A DNA stretch of 37,259 nt from Mycobacterium sp. 852014-52450_SCH5900713 (GCF_001667075.1 NZ_LZIL01000036.1:1-37259); one strand, 5' to 3'. Numbered from the stretch's first letter, positions 22,967 through 33,131 are shown. Program-made: numbers and translations. The notes: generated from the sequence alone by a model not told the origin.

Positions 22967-23093
22967 GCGAACCTGTGCCACCGGTCTTTGCCGACAATTC
23001 ATCCTCGGGATCGATCTTCCCAGCGTGTTTCGCCCTGTTTTCGTGTAAGAGTGCATCATCGGCGATCGGGCCCGGCACGAAGGAGAGACACGG

Positions 23094-23438
23094 ATGGCAG
23101 CACAGCGGCGCTACGGCCGGTTCATGGGAGCAGCCCTCGCAGGGGGCCCACTTCTGGCCGCGGGGATCGGGTGGGCCAGCCCGGCGCGGGCCGACGCGAC
23201 TGCCTTCATCAATGACCTGCACAACGCCGGCATCCACGCCGTCAACGGCGGCGACGACGCGCTGTTGCAGATGGGCGCGGACTTGTGCCAACAACTTTCC
23301 TGGGGCGCCTCCCCGCAACAGCTGGAGGGGTTGGCGATCCAACGTTCGGACGCCGACCAGGGCACCGGCGGGATCAACGGTCGCCAGGCCGCGGACGTCG
23401 TGATTTTTGCCTTGCGCGATCTGTGCCCTAACGCTTAG
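23094..23438 (+). CDS. Secreted DUF732 protein (second of a tandem pair)
   Basis: 114 residues, the same length as its neighbour and alignable end to end without gaps (DATAFINDLHNAGIHAVNGG, CQQLSWGASPQQLEGLAIQRSD, LRDLCPNA). The signal peptide sequence has diverged more than the mature domain. GAAGGAGAG precedes the ATG. This is a recent tandem duplicate. It ends 20 bases before the polyol dehydrogenase, so read-through is possible. Confidence 0.9.
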   Translation: MAAQRRYGRFMGAALAGGPLLAAGIGWASPARADATAFINDLHNAGIHAVNGGDDALLQMGADLCQQLSWGASPQQLEGLAIQRSDADQGTGGINGRQAADVVIFALRDLCPNA

Positions 23439-23458
23439 CGGTGAGCTAAGTTCCGGGG

Positions 23459-24859
23459 ATGGAGCTGAGCGCGCGCAACCTGAGCGCCCTCAACATCCCC
23501 GTCCCGGCCTACGACCGCAGCCAAATAGGCGTCGGCATCGTGCATTTCGGTGTCGGCGGCTTCCACCGCTCCCACCAGGCCATGTACGTCGACAGGTTGC
23601 TCAGCGATGGGCTGGCCCGGGACTGGGGAATCTGCGGCGTCGGCGTGCTGCCCGGTGACCGGCGCATGCGCGACGTGCTGCGCGCCCAGGACTACCTCTA
23701 CACGTTGGTCCTCGAACATCCCGACGGCACCCGACAGCCGCGGGTCATCGGCTCGATCGTCGACTTCCGTTACGCGCCAGACGATCCCGAAGCGGTGATC
23801 GAACTGCTCGCCGCCCCCACGACCCGCATCGTCTCGCTCACCATCACCGAAGGCGGCTACCGCCCGCCGCTGAGCGACGTGTTCCCCTTGGTGGCAGAAG
23901 GATTGAACCGGCGGCGGAAACAGGGCCTGCCCTCCCCCACGATCGTCTCGTGCGACAACATCGTCGAGAACGGGAGCGTGGCCCGGCAGGCGTTCATGTC
24001 AAGCGCCGAGCGGCTCGATCCCGCACTCGCGCAGTGGATGTGCGAGCACACCAAGTTCCCCAACTCGATGGTCGACCGCATCACTCCGGTCACCACTGGC
24101 GACGTGATCGCCCGGCTGGATTCCGAGTTTGGCGTGCAAGACGCGTGGCCGGTGGTCGCCGAGCCGTTCGTCATGTGGGTCCTCGAGGACGATTTCGCCG
24201 ACGGCCGGCCGCCGCTGGATAAGGCCGGCGTCCAACTGGTCGACGACGTGTCGCCGTACGAGGCGATGAAGCTGCGGCTGCTCAACGCCAGTCATCAGGG
24301 CCTGTGTTACTTCGCCTACCTGGCCGGCTATCGGCTGGTGCACGAGGCCGCCCAGGACCCACTGATTGCCCAATTCCTGGACCGCTACATGGAATCCGAG
24401 GCGATGCCGACCCTGGTGCGCGTCCCGGGGTTGACCGACTTCAAAGCCGGGCTCATCCCCCGGTTCGCCAACGCCTACGTGCGCGACACGGTCGCCAGGT
24501 TGTGCGCCGACTCGTCCGACCGCATCCCGAAGTGGCTGCTGCCGGTGGTCGCCGACAATCTGCGGCGCGGCGGCCCGGTGCGGCTGGCCGCGGCGATCGT
24601 CGCCAGCTGGGCGCGCTACGCCGAGGGCGTCGACGAAGAAGGCCGGCCGATCGAGGTGACGGACCGGCTCGCCGACACGCTCGTCCCGATCGCCCGCTCC
24701 CAGCGCGAGGACCCGGCCGCGTTTCTCGCCAACCGTGCGGTGTTCGGTGACCTCGTGGACCAACCGCGCTTCCTCGAGCCGTACCTGTGGGCGCTGGATT
24801 CGCTGCACCGGCACGGCGCGCGCGCCACGTTGCGGGCACTCGTCGGGGCCGACGAATGA
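23459..24859 (+). CDS. Mannitol/arabinitol 2-dehydrogenase family
   Basis: 466 residues. The N-terminal NAD-binding domain has [37 protein letters not shown] and DRITPVT. The C-terminal domain has the family signature [21 protein letters not shown] with the catalytic Lys and His. The enzyme oxidises a sugar alcohol to the 2-keto sugar with NAD. Its ATGA overlap with a xylulokinase gene argues that D-arabinitol (to D-xylulose) is a physiological substrate, although the family also acts on mannitol. No transporter or regulator is adjacent. Confidence 0.92.
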   Translation: MELSARNLSALNIPVPAYDRSQIGVGIVHFGVGGFHRSHQAMYVDRLLSDGLARDWGICGVGVLPGDRRMRDVLRAQDYLYTLVLEHPDGTRQPRVIGSIVDFRYAPDDPEAVIELLAAPTTRIVSLTITEGGYRPPLSDVFPLVAEGLNRRRKQGLPSPTIVSCDNIVENGSVARQAFMSSAERLDPALAQWMCEHTKFPNSMVDRITPVTTGDVIARLDSEFGVQDAWPVVAEPFVMWVLEDDFADGRPPLDKAGVQLVDDVSPYEAMKLRLLNASHQGLCYFAYLAGYRLVHEAAQDPLIAQFLDRYMESEAMPTLVRVPGLTDFKAGLIPRFANAYVRDTVARLCADSSDRIPKWLLPVVADNLRRGGPVRLAAAIVASWARYAEGVDEEGRPIEVTDRLADTLVPIARSQREDPAAFLANRAVFGDLVDQPRFLEPYLWALDSLHRHGARATLRALVGADE

Positions 24860-26247
24860 CGCTGGTCGCCGGCATCGACTCGTCGACACAGTCCTGCAAG
24901 GTGCTGATCTGCGATGCCGCCACGGGCGAGGTGGTCCGCGGGGGCGCCGCCGCACATCCAGACGGGACCGAAATCGACCCGGCCGCATGGGAAGCCGCCG
25001 CCCTGGCGGCTATCGAGGCGGCGGGAGGACTGGACGGCGTCGAAGCCGTCGCCGTCGGCGCGCAGCAGCACGGCATGGTGTGCCTCGACGAGGCGGGCGC
25101 GGTGGTGCGGCCCGCGCTGCTGTGGAACGACGTGCGTTCGGCCGACGCGGCGCGCGCGCTCGTCGACGAGCTCGGCGGCCCACACGCATGGGCGCAAGCC
25201 GTCGGCGTCGTGCCGCTGGCCGCGATCACGGTGGCCAAGCTGCGCTGGCTCGCCGACCACGAGCCGCGGCACGCGGACCGCACGGCGGCCGTCTGCCTGC
25301 CGCACGACTGGCTGACGTGGCGGTTGCGCGAGGACACCGACCCCGCGGCGCTGACCACCGATCGCAGCGATGCCAGCGGCACCGGTTATTACGACGCCGC
25401 GAGCGGCGCCTACCGCGTCGACCTGCTCGAGCTCGCCCTGCGCGGCCGCCGCCCGCGGCTGCCCACCGTGCTGGGCCCGTCAGGCGTAACATTAAGTGGC
25501 ACAACCACATTCGGCGCTGGCCTCGGGGACAACGCGGCCGCGGCGCTGGGCCTGGGCGCCGACGAGGGTGACGTCATCTTCTCCGTCGGGACGTCGGGGG
25601 TGGTGGCCGCCGTCACCGCCGACCCGGTCCGCGACGACGCCGGTTTCGTCGCGGGATTCGCCGACGGCACCGGGCGCTACCTCCCGCTGGTGTGCACGCT
25701 CAATGGCGCGCGGGTGCTGGAGGCGGCGGCCGCGATGCTGGGGGTCGACCACGACAAATTGTCAAAGCTCGCGCTGGCGGCGCCGCCGGGCAGCGCGGGC
25801 CTGGTCCTGGTGCCCTACCTGGCGGGTGAGCGAACGCCTAACCGCCCCAACGCCTCTGGCGCGCTACACGGCCTGCGGGTCGCGAACGCGATGCCGGCCA
25901 ACCTGGCCAGGGCCGCCGTGGAGGGGCTGCTGTGTGCGCTGGCCGACGGCCTGGCCCATCTGGCCGCCCATGGCGTCGTCACGCGCCGCATCCTGCTGAT
26001 CGGCGGCGGCGCGCGATCGCGGGCGCTGCGCGAGATCGCGCCCGCGGTGTTCGGCGTACCCGTGCTGGTGCCGGTCCCCGCGCAGTACGTCGCGTTGGGC
26101 GCCGCGCGGCAGGCGGCGTGGGCGCTGAGTGGATCGACACGACCGCCCGGCTGGAACCCGCCGCGGACCGACGAATACACCGCCGACGCTGCGCCCGAGG
26201 TGCTGGAGCGCTACGCGCAGGTGCGGGACTTGACCGAGGGGGCCTAG
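24856..26247 (+). CDS. xylB: Xylulokinase (FGGY family)
   Basis: 463 residues from ATG 24856, overlapping the dehydrogenase TGA by four bases. It has the FGGY/ASKHA features: [17 protein letters not shown] (phosphate 1), [34 protein letters not shown] (phosphate 2), [11 protein letters not shown], and LLIGGGARS near the adenosine site. The family phosphorylates D-xylulose to xylulose 5-phosphate, feeding the pentose phosphate pathway. With the upstream dehydrogenase this makes a two-gene pentitol catabolic operon. Its TAG shares the CTAG at 26244-26247 with the stop of the opposing gene. Confidence 0.92.
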   Translation: MTLVAGIDSSTQSCKVLICDAATGEVVRGGAAAHPDGTEIDPAAWEAAALAAIEAAGGLDGVEAVAVGAQQHGMVCLDEAGAVVRPALLWNDVRSADAARALVDELGGPHAWAQAVGVVPLAAITVAKLRWLADHEPRHADRTAAVCLPHDWLTWRLREDTDPAALTTDRSDASGTGYYDAASGAYRVDLLELALRGRRPRLPTVLGPSGVTLSGTTTFGAGLGDNAAAALGLGADEGDVIFSVGTSGVVAAVTADPVRDDAGFVAGFADGTGRYLPLVCTLNGARVLEAAAAMLGVDHDKLSKLALAAPPGSAGLVLVPYLAGERTPNRPNASGALHGLRVANAMPANLARAAVEGLLCALADGLAHLAAHGVVTRRILLIGGGARSRALREIAPAVFGVPVLVPVPAQYVALGAARQAAWALSGSTRPPGWNPPRTDEYTADAAPEVLERYAQVRDLTEGA

Positions 26248-27734
26248 TCGCAGGGGCGGAACACCGGAAGCACCCGGTATTTGGCGGTGAAGCTGGCCTT
26301 CTCGTATTCGTCGCCGACCTCGCCGTCACACGCGATGACCGTCGGGCCGTCGACCGCGACGAAGCTGAATTCCGGCACCTGCAGCTCGTGATAGAGCGGG
26401 CTGCGCTCCAACCGCCCCAGCGCGAGCGCGGTCAGGATCCTGGTCCGCGACCACCTCCGGCCCGCGTCGAGCATGCGGACATCGATCAGTCCGTCGTCCA
26501 TCCGGGTCCGCCGCGACGGGGCGAACCCGGTCGGCAGGTACAGCGAATTGCCGAGGAAGAACAGCGACGTCAGCAGCGTCTTGTTGTCGTACGAGATACG
26601 GACGGGCTGGTCGCGACGCAGCGTGTGCAGCATCGCGTACAGACCCGCCAACGGCTTGCCGATGCGCTTCTCCAGCTTCTCGCGCTGCTGCACGAAGGTC
26701 GGATAGGCCCCGATGCTCGCCGTGTTGAGGACCATCTGGCTTTCGTTGAGGCACACCAGGTCCACGCACGACACGCTGCCGCGGCGGATCGCGTCGACCG
26801 TCTTGGCCACCGTGTCGCAGCCGATGTCCTTGGCGAAGTGGTTGAACGTGCCGGCGGGAAACACCGCCAGCGGCAGCCCCGACTCGATGGCTACCCCCGC
26901 CGCGGCCGCCACCGTGCCGTCGCCACCTCCGACCGCAAGCACCTCGGCGCTCGCGGCCGCGTCGCGCAAGACCTCCGCCGGGTCGTCGTCGGGGCCCAGC
27001 TCCCGAATGTCCACCTTCGGCAGCGCCTCGCGTACCTCGTCGACGACGCGGGCGCCGGTGCCGCTGCCCGATTCGGGATTGATCACCAGCACCACTCCGG
27101 AACCGTCGGGCCGTTCGGGCGTCTCGACCCGCAGCGGTTCGGTCTTGGGCAGGGCGGTCTCGACGATCGGCGGGACGAGCCGACCGCCCAGCACCGCCAG
27201 GCCCGCCCCGATGCCGAACCCGGCGATGACGTCGCCCGGGTAGTGCGCGCCGGTCGCCACCCGCGACAGCCCGACCAGCCCGGCCAGCAGCGCCAGCCCG
27301 AAGCCCAGCATCGGATTCTCCAAACCGACCCCCACGGCGAACGCGGCCGCGCTGGCGGAGTGCCCCGACGGGAAGGAATTCGACGTCGGCCGGCGGCGGA
27401 CCTGCCTGACCAGCGGCACCAATTCGTACCCGGGACGCGGGCGGCGGCGGATGCGTTTGGCGACCTGGTTGGTGACCAGGCTGGTGGCCGCCAGCGTCAC
27501 GACGCCGCGTGTCGCGCCGCGCTGGGCGCTCGGCTTTCCCGAGGCCATCATGGCCGCGGCGATGGCGAACCACAGCTTCGAGTTGTCGGCCGCCCGGGTC
27601 AGCGGCGGCATGACCATGTCCAGCAGCGGGGTGTCGGTCTCGGCGATCGCGTCGAAGATCTCCCGGTCAAGGGTGCCGAGCCCCCGGGTGATCTGTTCGA
27701 TGCCGCGCGCGCGTCGCTTGGGCCGCCAGTTCAT
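26244..27734 (-). CDS. PAP2 phosphatase - diacylglycerol kinase fusion
   Basis: 496 residues. The N-terminal membrane half (~20-200) has the three PAP2 motifs: [18 protein letters not shown] and [13 protein letters not shown]. The C-terminal ~280 residues are a DAGK/lipid kinase catalytic domain: [41 protein letters not shown] and later [12 protein letters not shown]. The fusion could dephosphorylate a lipid phosphate on one side of the membrane and phosphorylate a lipid on the other, for example in polyprenyl or phosphatidic acid recycling; the substrate is unknown. All key motifs are intact. Its start is only 28 bases from that of a divergent gene. Confidence 0.93.
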   Translation of the reverse strand: MNWRPKRRARGIEQITRGLGTLDREIFDAIAETDTPLLDMVMPPLTRAADNSKLWFAIAAAMMASGKPSAQRGATRGVVTLAATSLVTNQVAKRIRRRPRPGYELVPLVRQVRRRPTSNSFPSGHSASAAAFAVGVGLENPMLGFGLALLAGLVGLSRVATGAHYPGDVIAGFGIGAGLAVLGGRLVPPIVETALPKTEPLRVETPERPDGSGVVLVINPESGSGTGARVVDEVREALPKVDIRELGPDDDPAEVLRDAAASAEVLAVGGGDGTVAAAAGVAIESGLPLAVFPAGTFNHFAKDIGCDTVAKTVDAIRRGSVSCVDLVCLNESQMVLNTASIGAYPTFVQQREKLEKRIGKPLAGLYAMLHTLRRDQPVRISYDNKTLLTSLFFLGNSLYLPTGFAPSRRTRMDDGLIDVRMLDAGRRWSRTRILTALALGRLERSPLYHELQVPEFSFVAVDGPTVIACDGEVGDEYEKASFTAKYRVLPVFRPCD

Positions 27735-27762
27735 TCGCTACACCCTAAATTGGTTGGCGGAC

Positions 27763-28548
27763 ATGGACGCACCGGGCTACTTCGAGGCATGGCGGGACAA
27801 CGCCGTGCGGCTGGGCGTGTCCTCGGACGTCGTCGCGGAGATCGCTCGGCGGCACGCCATCGTCCCGGACACCTTTCGATCGCTCGGGCGGCTCGCGGAG
27901 ATCAAGGATCCGGCCGGCAAATCCTTCTTCCTGCTGCCCCGGGGCACCAGCGGTGGCGACGCCCGCGCGGCGGTGCTGAGCACCTACATCCTGAACGCGG
28001 GTACCGGCTACGGCAGCAACCGGGCGTGGCGCACCGATTTCCGCCCGACGCCCTACAGTGCGGCGGAAATCACACGGATCATGTTGCGGCAGAACGCAAA
28101 TAGCTGGACCTACACCCGCGACGTCGGGTTCGTCGACCGCAACGGCGGGCGCCTCGTGACGACGCCCAACGGCATCCTCATGGGCCTGGGCGGCAACTGG
28201 ATCCAACGGCAGTTCTGCCGGCGGGCCGGCACCACGTGGGGCGACATCTTCATGGTCAACATGGGCGCCGTCACCGACCCCGCCGGCTGGCTTCGCCGCA
28301 TCATCGAGTCCGGGCACGCCTGGTACGTGCACACCGACGGCAGGCCGGTGGAGAGCCGGCTCGACCTGGACCGGGTGCTGCACCACGAGGAGCGGCACTG
28401 CCGGCAGTGGGCGGCGAAGGGCTACGTGGGCATGCTGGCCGATTACGGCCGGGAGCTGGTCCGCGAATACGCCTTCGGCGCGATCAACCGGCTCGAGGAG
28501 GAGGCCGGCCTGACCGACGGCGGCTATAGGGCGTCGATCCCGTGGTAG
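27763..28548 (+). CDS. Conserved protein with HEERH motif
   Basis: 261 residues from ATG 27763 (MDAPGYFEAWRDNAVRLG); an in-frame TTG nine bases upstream is an alternative. There is no signal peptide. Residues ~205-225 read LDRVLHHEERHCRQWAAKGY, which contains HExxH as in zincins. The middle has SYRDVGFVDRNGG-like strands and NMGAVTDPAGWLRRIIESGHAWYV. I do not recognise the family. A metal-dependent hydrolase is an inference from the motif alone. It overlaps the opposing GAP-family gene by 25 bases at the 3' end, and its start is 28 bases from the divergent PAP2-DAGK start. Confidence 0.8.
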   Translation: MDAPGYFEAWRDNAVRLGVSSDVVAEIARRHAIVPDTFRSLGRLAEIKDPAGKSFFLLPRGTSGGDARAAVLSTYILNAGTGYGSNRAWRTDFRPTPYSAAEITRIMLRQNANSWTYTRDVGFVDRNGGRLVTTPNGILMGLGGNWIQRQFCRRAGTTWGDIFMVNMGAVTDPAGWLRRIIESGHAWYVHTDGRPVESRLDLDRVLHHEERHCRQWAAKGYVGMLADYGRELVREYAFGAINRLEEEAGLTDGGYRASIPW

Positions 28549-29195
28549 AGCACCATCGCGCCGATCAGGACCAGGACCGCCGCGAGCAGAGCGGCGTTGT
28601 TGCGGTCCATCCAGTCTTTGAGCTTCGCGAGCGTGTCGTCGAGACGGCTGCCCGCCGCCGCGTAGGCCAGTATCGGGATCGCGACGCTTGACGCCGCGAT
28701 GGCGACGAAGAACGCGGCGGCCACCCAGTCACCGACGAGGCCGAGCCCGGCGGTGCCGATGCCCAGCCCGGCCGGGATGCAGATGAGCACCACGTCCGGC
28801 CGCACCACGGCCAGCACCGCCCCCATGATCCCGGCCCGGGCCGGGGTGATGGTGGCGAACGAGCGCATCCAGGCCGGCGATTCGGCGTGGCCGTGCCGGT
28901 TCAGCCATTTGTAGATGCCGTACACGATCAGCGCCGACCCCAGCACCACGCGCAGCCACGACGACCACCGCGGCGGCGACTTGTCCAGGCCGCCGAGCAG
29001 GTGGGAGGCCGCGACGGAAAGCGCGGTCAGCGCGGCGAGGGTCAGCGCCCAGCCGCTGAGAAACGCCAGGCCGCTCGGCCGCGGCCGCGGCGCCTGCAGC
29101 ACCAGCACCGCCGGGATGACGGTGAGCGGCGACAGCGAGATGACCAGCCCAAGCGGAACGAGCCCCGTGAGCACGGTGCCCCAGCTACCTGCCAT
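28524..29195 (-). CDS. GAP/Sap-family membrane protein (lipid addressing)
   Basis: 223 residues using ATG 29195 (MAGSWGTVLTGLVPLG), chosen over a TTG at 29204 because it aligns with the start of its paralogue and gives the same length. About six transmembrane helices with LSPLTVIPAVLVLQAPRPRP near the N-terminus, a WMRSFATITPARAG loop, RPDVVL and a conserved LDDTLAKLKDWMDRNNA segment before the last helix. These match mycobacterial GAP (glycopeptidolipid addressing) and Sap (sulfolipid addressing) proteins, LysE-like small exporters linked to surface lipid transport. No lipid synthesis cluster is adjacent. Confidence 0.88.
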   Translation of the reverse strand: MAGSWGTVLTGLVPLGLVISLSPLTVIPAVLVLQAPRPRPSGLAFLSGWALTLAALTALSVAASHLLGGLDKSPPRWSSWLRVVLGSALIVYGIYKWLNRHGHAESPAWMRSFATITPARAGIMGAVLAVVRPDVVLICIPAGLGIGTAGLGLVGDWVAAAFFVAIAASSVAIPILAYAAAGSRLDDTLAKLKDWMDRNNAALLAAVLVLIGAMVLYHGIDAL

Positions 29196-29205
29196 GGGCA
29201 GCAAT

Positions 29206-29877
29206 CTACAGGGCGCGAATCCCGTTGTAGAGCACCATCAAACCGATCAGGACGAGGATGACGGCGAGCAGGGTGGCGTGGTTTTCCTCCATCCACACTT
29301 TGAGGCGTTCCAGCGCATCGTCGAGCCGGTCGCCGGCGCCGGCATACGCCAGGATCGGGATGGCGACCGTGGACGCGGCGATGACGAGAAACACTGCCCC
29401 GGCGACCAGCTGGCCGGCCGCCCTGAGGCTGCTGCTGCCGATGGCCAAGCCGGCCGCCGCGCACATGATCAGCACCTCGGGTCGCAGCACCACCAGCACG
29501 GCCCCGGTCAGCCCGGCGCGTGGCGGGCTGAGCGTGGAGAACGACCGCATCCAGCGCGGCATGCTGCCGTGACGATGCCGGGTCAGCCACTGGTAGGCGC
29601 CCAACGCGATCAGTGCCGACCCCAGCGCCACCCGCACCCACGACGCCCACGTCGGTGGCGCCCGGTGCAGGCCGCCGAGCAGCGCCGAGCCGCTGACGAA
29701 CGCCGCGGTGAGGGCGGCCAGGCCCAGGACCCATCCGGCGAGGAAGGCGAGACTGGCCGGCCGCGGCCGGGGGGCGTGCAAGACCAGCACCGCCGGAACG
29801 ACCGTGATCGGCGAGAGCGCGATGACGGCCGCCAGCGCGATGAGCTTTGTCAGTACGGAACCCCAACTTGCGTCCAC
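29206..29877 (-). CDS. GAP/Sap-family membrane protein, tandem paralogue
   Basis: 223 residues from a GTG start (MDASWGSVLTKLIALAAV). It aligns along its whole length with the next gene: LSPITVVPAVLVLHAPRPRP, WMRSFSTLSPPRAG, RPEVLIM, LDDALERLKVWMEENHA. It is first in a two-gene operon, ending ten bases before the paralogue's start. The pair may form a heteromeric or redundant exporter for a surface lipid. The substrate is not indicated by the context. Confidence 0.88.
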   Translation of the reverse strand: MDASWGSVLTKLIALAAVIALSPITVVPAVLVLHAPRPRPASLAFLAGWVLGLAALTAAFVSGSALLGGLHRAPPTWASWVRVALGSALIALGAYQWLTRHRHGSMPRWMRSFSTLSPPRAGLTGAVLVVLRPEVLIMCAAAGLAIGSSSLRAAGQLVAGAVFLVIAASTVAIPILAYAGAGDRLDDALERLKVWMEENHATLLAVILVLIGLMVLYNGIRAL

Positions 29878-29936
29878 GGGCAGCCATCATCGCATTGGCC
29901 CGACGCGGCCGCAGGGGTCCGGCGTAAGCGCCGCCC

Positions 29937-30245
29937 TCAGAACGGCTTTCGGCGCAAGGTCCAGGCGGGCACCCAGTGCGTCACGGTTTTGCGCTGGGAG
30001 CCGTAGACGACCGGGTAGGTCACCAGCCCCCACCAGTCGCCCTGCTCGCAGAGACCCCAGCAGCTGAGCAGGCCCTCGACGACCTTGTGCAGTTGCAGCC
30101 CGTTGGGTTGATACCGGCCGGAGCGGTGCGGCTCACGCGGGAAGAGCACCGTCAGGTCCACCAGGACCGTGATCGGCGGGCGCACGACCCGGAACGGGCT
30201 GCGGACCGGTTGGCCGTTGTACCCGATGGACGCGAACTGCCCCAT
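29937..30245 (-). CDS. Conserved hypothetical protein, 102 residues
   Basis: It begins MGQFASIGYNGQPVRSPFRV, then has a beta-rich ITVLVDLTVLFPREP and a Trp/Cys-containing middle (LLSCWGLCEQGDWWGLVTYPVVYG). No signal peptide or membrane helix is clear. I do not recognise the family. It is monocistronic, 59 bases downstream of the start of the GAP pair, and divergent from the small exported protein at 30352. Confidence 0.6.
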   Translation of the reverse strand: MGQFASIGYNGQPVRSPFRVVRPPITVLVDLTVLFPREPHRSGRYQPNGLQLHKVVEGLLSCWGLCEQGDWWGLVTYPVVYGSQRKTVTHWVPAWTLRRKPF

Positions 30246-30351
30246 CGATCGATCATACGTTCGAATAGCCGAGGTTTGCCGGATTCTCCGTTTTCGATCC
30301 CGCGCCCGGGCCGGTCGATATAGTCGGCTCAGCTACGAAGGGGAGGTCCAG

Positions 30352-30579
30352 ATGAAGATGGCTTGCGCCGCTGGTCTATTGGCGTTTGCCGGGCTGCTCA
30401 CCACCGGGGTGGGTGTGGCCAGTGCCGACGAGGTAGAGGTCGAAGGCAACTACTCGAGCCAGTCCGGTTGCGAGGCGGATGCCCCGCACGTGGAGATCAC
30501 GCACAACGACCACCTGTACACCCATTGGGACTGCCGCCTGGGCTCCGACGGGTTCTGGCACGTGTGGTTGCTCAACTGA
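30352..30579 (+). CDS. Small exported protein, 75 residues
   Basis: ATG 30352 with GGGGAGG upstream. The signal peptide (MKMACAAGLLAFAGLLTTGVGVASA) is cut after ASA, leaving ~50 residues with two Cys (GCEADAP, WDCRLGSDGFWHVWLLN) that probably form a disulphide. No domain recognised; it resembles the many small secreted mycobacterial proteins. It lies 48 bases before the glycosyltransferase. Confidence 0.75.
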   Translation: MKMACAAGLLAFAGLLTTGVGVASADEVEVEGNYSSQSGCEADAPHVEITHNDHLYTHWDCRLGSDGFWHVWLLN

Positions 30580-30627
30580 CCGTCGACCAGCGACGGACCG
30601 GGGATCTGCTTCTGGCACCATAGCGAC

Positions 30628-32145
30628 GTGCGGAACCCGCTTCGCCGCCCGCCGGCCGGGCTGGACCCGCTGCTGGTCGGGGTGCTCGCCGTCGCGGTGA
30701 GCATGGGCGGCGCAGGCCGCCCGTCGTTCTGGTACGACGAGGCCGCCACCATCTCGGCCGCATACAGTCGATCGCTCGCCCAGTTGTGGCGGATGCTGGG
30801 CAATGTCGACGCCGTGCACGGCCTGTACTACCTGCTCATGCACGCCTGGTTCCAGGTTTTCCCGCCCACCGAGTTCTGGTCGCGCGCGCCCAGTGGCCTG
30901 GCCGTCGGGGGCGCCGCCGCGGGAATCGTGGTGCTGGGCAAGCAGTTCTCGTCGCGCACCGTCGCGGTGGCCTCGGGCGTCTTCTGCGCCGTCTTGCCGC
31001 GGACAACGTGGGCGGGCATCGAGGCCCGCCCCTACGCGCTGTCGATGATGGCCGCCGTGTGGCTGACGGTGTTGCTCGTACGCGCCGCACGCCGCGACTC
31101 CGGTTGGCTGTGGGCGGCCTACGGCCTCGCCTTGATCTCGTCGATTGCGCTCGACGTGTACCTCGCACTGTTGGTCGGGGCGCACTTGACGCTGGTCATC
31201 GTGTCCCGTGGCGCGCGAAGGGTTTTGCTGCGGTTCACGATTGCGGCGACCGCCGGGGTCTGCGCCATGGCGCCGTTCTTGGTGACGGTCGCCGGGCAGG
31301 CGCATCAAATCAGCTGGATCGCACCGATCGGTCGCCGGACGCTGGAAGACGTTGTGGTGCAACAGTATTTCGAACGCAGCCCCCCGTTCGCCGTGCTGTC
31401 GGCGCTGGTGATCGCGGGGGCTATTGCGTTGTGGCTCAGCAAGTCCGCGCGACCAGCGCGCGGCGATGGGCAGCTGCTGGGCCTCGCGGTCGCGTGGATC
31501 GCCCTACCGACCGCGGCCATCCTGATCTACTCGGCGCTGGTGCACTCGATTTACACACCGCGCTACCTGACGTTCACGGTGCCGGGAATGGCGCTGATCC
31601 TGGGCGTCTGCGCCGCCGCGGTGACCATCCGGCCCTGGCTGACGGCGGCCGTCGTCACCCTTTTCGCCGTCGCCGCCGCCCCGAATTACCTTCTAGTGCA
31701 GCGAAATCCGTACGCCAAGTACGGGATGGACTACAGCCAGGTGGCGGATCTGATCACCACCCAGGCGGCGCCGGGCGATTGCCTGCTGGTGAACGACACC
31801 GTGACATTCATGCCCGCCCCGATGCGCCCCCTGATGGCGGCGCGCCCCGATGCCTACCGCAAGCTGATCGACCTCACGCTGTGGCAGCGGGCGACCGACC
31901 GCAACGACGTCTTCGACACCAACCTGATTCCCGAGGTCGTCGCCGCGCCTCTCAGCCATTGCCGCGTGGTCTGGATCATCACGCAGGCCGACGAATCGAT
32001 GCCCGCCCACGATCAGGGCCCGGCGCTGCCGCCCGGTCCGCGCTACGGGGCGACCCCCGCCTTCGCGGTGCCGCACGATCTGGGCTTCCGGCTCGTCGAG
32101 CGCTGGCAGTTCAACCTGGTGCAGGTGTTCAAAGCGACGCGGTGA
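30628..32145 (+). CDS. GT-C membrane glycosyltransferase (mannosyltransferase-like)
   Basis: 505 residues from GTG 30628; no strong ribosome site is visible. About ten transmembrane helices. The first outer loop has SFWYDEAATISAAYS, the WxDE-type acidic motif of GT39/GT83-like GT-C enzymes that take sugars from polyprenyl phosphate. TWAGIEARPYALSM is another family-typical segment. The C-terminal ~150 residues are soluble (DYSQVADLITTQAAPGDCLLVND...). It probably glycosylates a lipid or cell-wall polymer on the outer face. It ends directly against the opposing GH16 gene with no base between stops. Confidence 0.85.
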   Translation: MRNPLRRPPAGLDPLLVGVLAVAVSMGGAGRPSFWYDEAATISAAYSRSLAQLWRMLGNVDAVHGLYYLLMHAWFQVFPPTEFWSRAPSGLAVGGAAAGIVVLGKQFSSRTVAVASGVFCAVLPRTTWAGIEARPYALSMMAAVWLTVLLVRAARRDSGWLWAAYGLALISSIALDVYLALLVGAHLTLVIVSRGARRVLLRFTIAATAGVCAMAPFLVTVAGQAHQISWIAPIGRRTLEDVVVQQYFERSPPFAVLSALVIAGAIALWLSKSARPARGDGQLLGLAVAWIALPTAAILIYSALVHSIYTPRYLTFTVPGMALILGVCAAAVTIRPWLTAAVVTLFAVAAAPNYLLVQRNPYAKYGMDYSQVADLITTQAAPGDCLLVNDTVTFMPAPMRPLMAARPDAYRKLIDLTLWQRATDRNDVFDTNLIPEVVAAPLSHCRVVWIITQADESMPAHDQGPALPPGPRYGATPAFAVPHDLGFRLVERWQFNLVQVFKATR

Positions 32146-32976
32146 TCACCAGATGCGGATGTAGTCGACCAGCATGGACGCGGGGAAGGTACCCGCCGCC
32201 GGATCGCCGGCGCCCACCCCGCCGACGGCGAGGGTGAACATGGGCGTCATCCAATAGCCGGGGAGGTTGAACGGCCACCGGAAGTCGTCGGGAGCGCCGC
32301 CGTGGACGTGGATGGGCTTGTTGGGGACCTTGAAGTACTCGGCGCCGTCTCGCGAGAACTCGAAACCCTCTTCGCCCCAATGCATTCGCCAGGTGTGCCA
32401 GCCGCCGTCGACCAGGCCGGGGATGGACTTACCCTCCCAGGTCTTGCCGTTGGACGCCGCGTGGACGGTGGTGCCCGGGGCCCACTGCCCGTTGCCGTAC
32501 CACTCGAAGATGTCCACCTCGCCGTCTGGCAGCGGGTCCTCGTTGACACCCCAGAACGAGGGCCACAGGCCGGGATACAGGCAGTCGAGCTTGATCCGCG
32601 CTTCCCACGTCTGATTGATCATGCTCCGGAAGTTGCCGCGCAGCTTGCCGCTGTAATAGGTGTTGTTCAGCAGATCGTGGGTGGCGCACAGGACGAGGTT
32701 GGAGTGCCCGTCCTGGAACACGTTTTGGCGGTCGTCGCGATAGATGCCCTCGACCGGCGGGAAGACGTCGTCCTGCCAGGTCTGGATCGTCCACTTGCCG
32801 GGATCGGGGGGCGAGCCCGCCGGCCCGTCGAACTCGTCGGCGAAGATGTACGGGCCACCCGGACCGGCCGACGGCGGCGCCTGGGGCGCCGAGGGTGTGG
32901 CCCAGGCACCCGGCAGGCGCATCGCAGCCCCCAGCATGCCGAGCCCCGAGATCAACATCATGCTGCGACGATCCAT
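32146..32976 (-). CDS. Exported GH16 family glucanase (Rv0315 homologue)
   Basis: 276 residues from ATG 32976 with GGTGGG six bases upstream; a TTG at 32982 is the alternative. The N-terminus MDRRSMMLISGLGMLGAAM carries a paired Arg before a hydrophobic stretch, compatible with Tat or Sec export. The catalytic motif GEVDIFEWYG supplies the ExDxxE residues of GH16; IFADEFDG, YYSGKLRG and WPFNLPGYWMTPMFTLAVGG are further family landmarks. Expected activity is endo-beta-1,3-glucan hydrolysis, as annotated for Rv0315. The position between the glycosyltransferase and the Rv0312-Rv0314c homologues keeps the M. tuberculosis neighbourhood. Confidence 0.93.
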   Translation of the reverse strand: MDRRSMMLISGLGMLGAAMRLPGAWATPSAPQAPPSAGPGGPYIFADEFDGPAGSPPDPGKWTIQTWQDDVFPPVEGIYRDDRQNVFQDGHSNLVLCATHDLLNNTYYSGKLRGNFRSMINQTWEARIKLDCLYPGLWPSFWGVNEDPLPDGEVDIFEWYGNGQWAPGTTVHAASNGKTWEGKSIPGLVDGGWHTWRMHWGEEGFEFSRDGAEYFKVPNKPIHVHGGAPDDFRWPFNLPGYWMTPMFTLAVGGVGAGDPAAGTFPASMLVDYIRIW

Positions 32977-33131
32977 TTGCAACCCACCAATCGTGAAAGC
33001 CGTGTGTCAACCCAAGCCCGCCACCCCAGGCAACTTTTGCAAACGGTGTTATGAAACCACGCGGCGGGGTGCCGCGCAGCCCACACCCGGCCCGTGGCGG
33101 CGAGTTTTTCCGCGCGGAGAAGGGTGCCGAC

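Noticed and set aside
25932..28103. Plus-strand 723-codon open frame
   Set aside because: It runs across xylB and antisense to the PAP2-DAGK gene, with Arg/His/Gly-rich low-complexity translation. Three well supported genes already explain the region.
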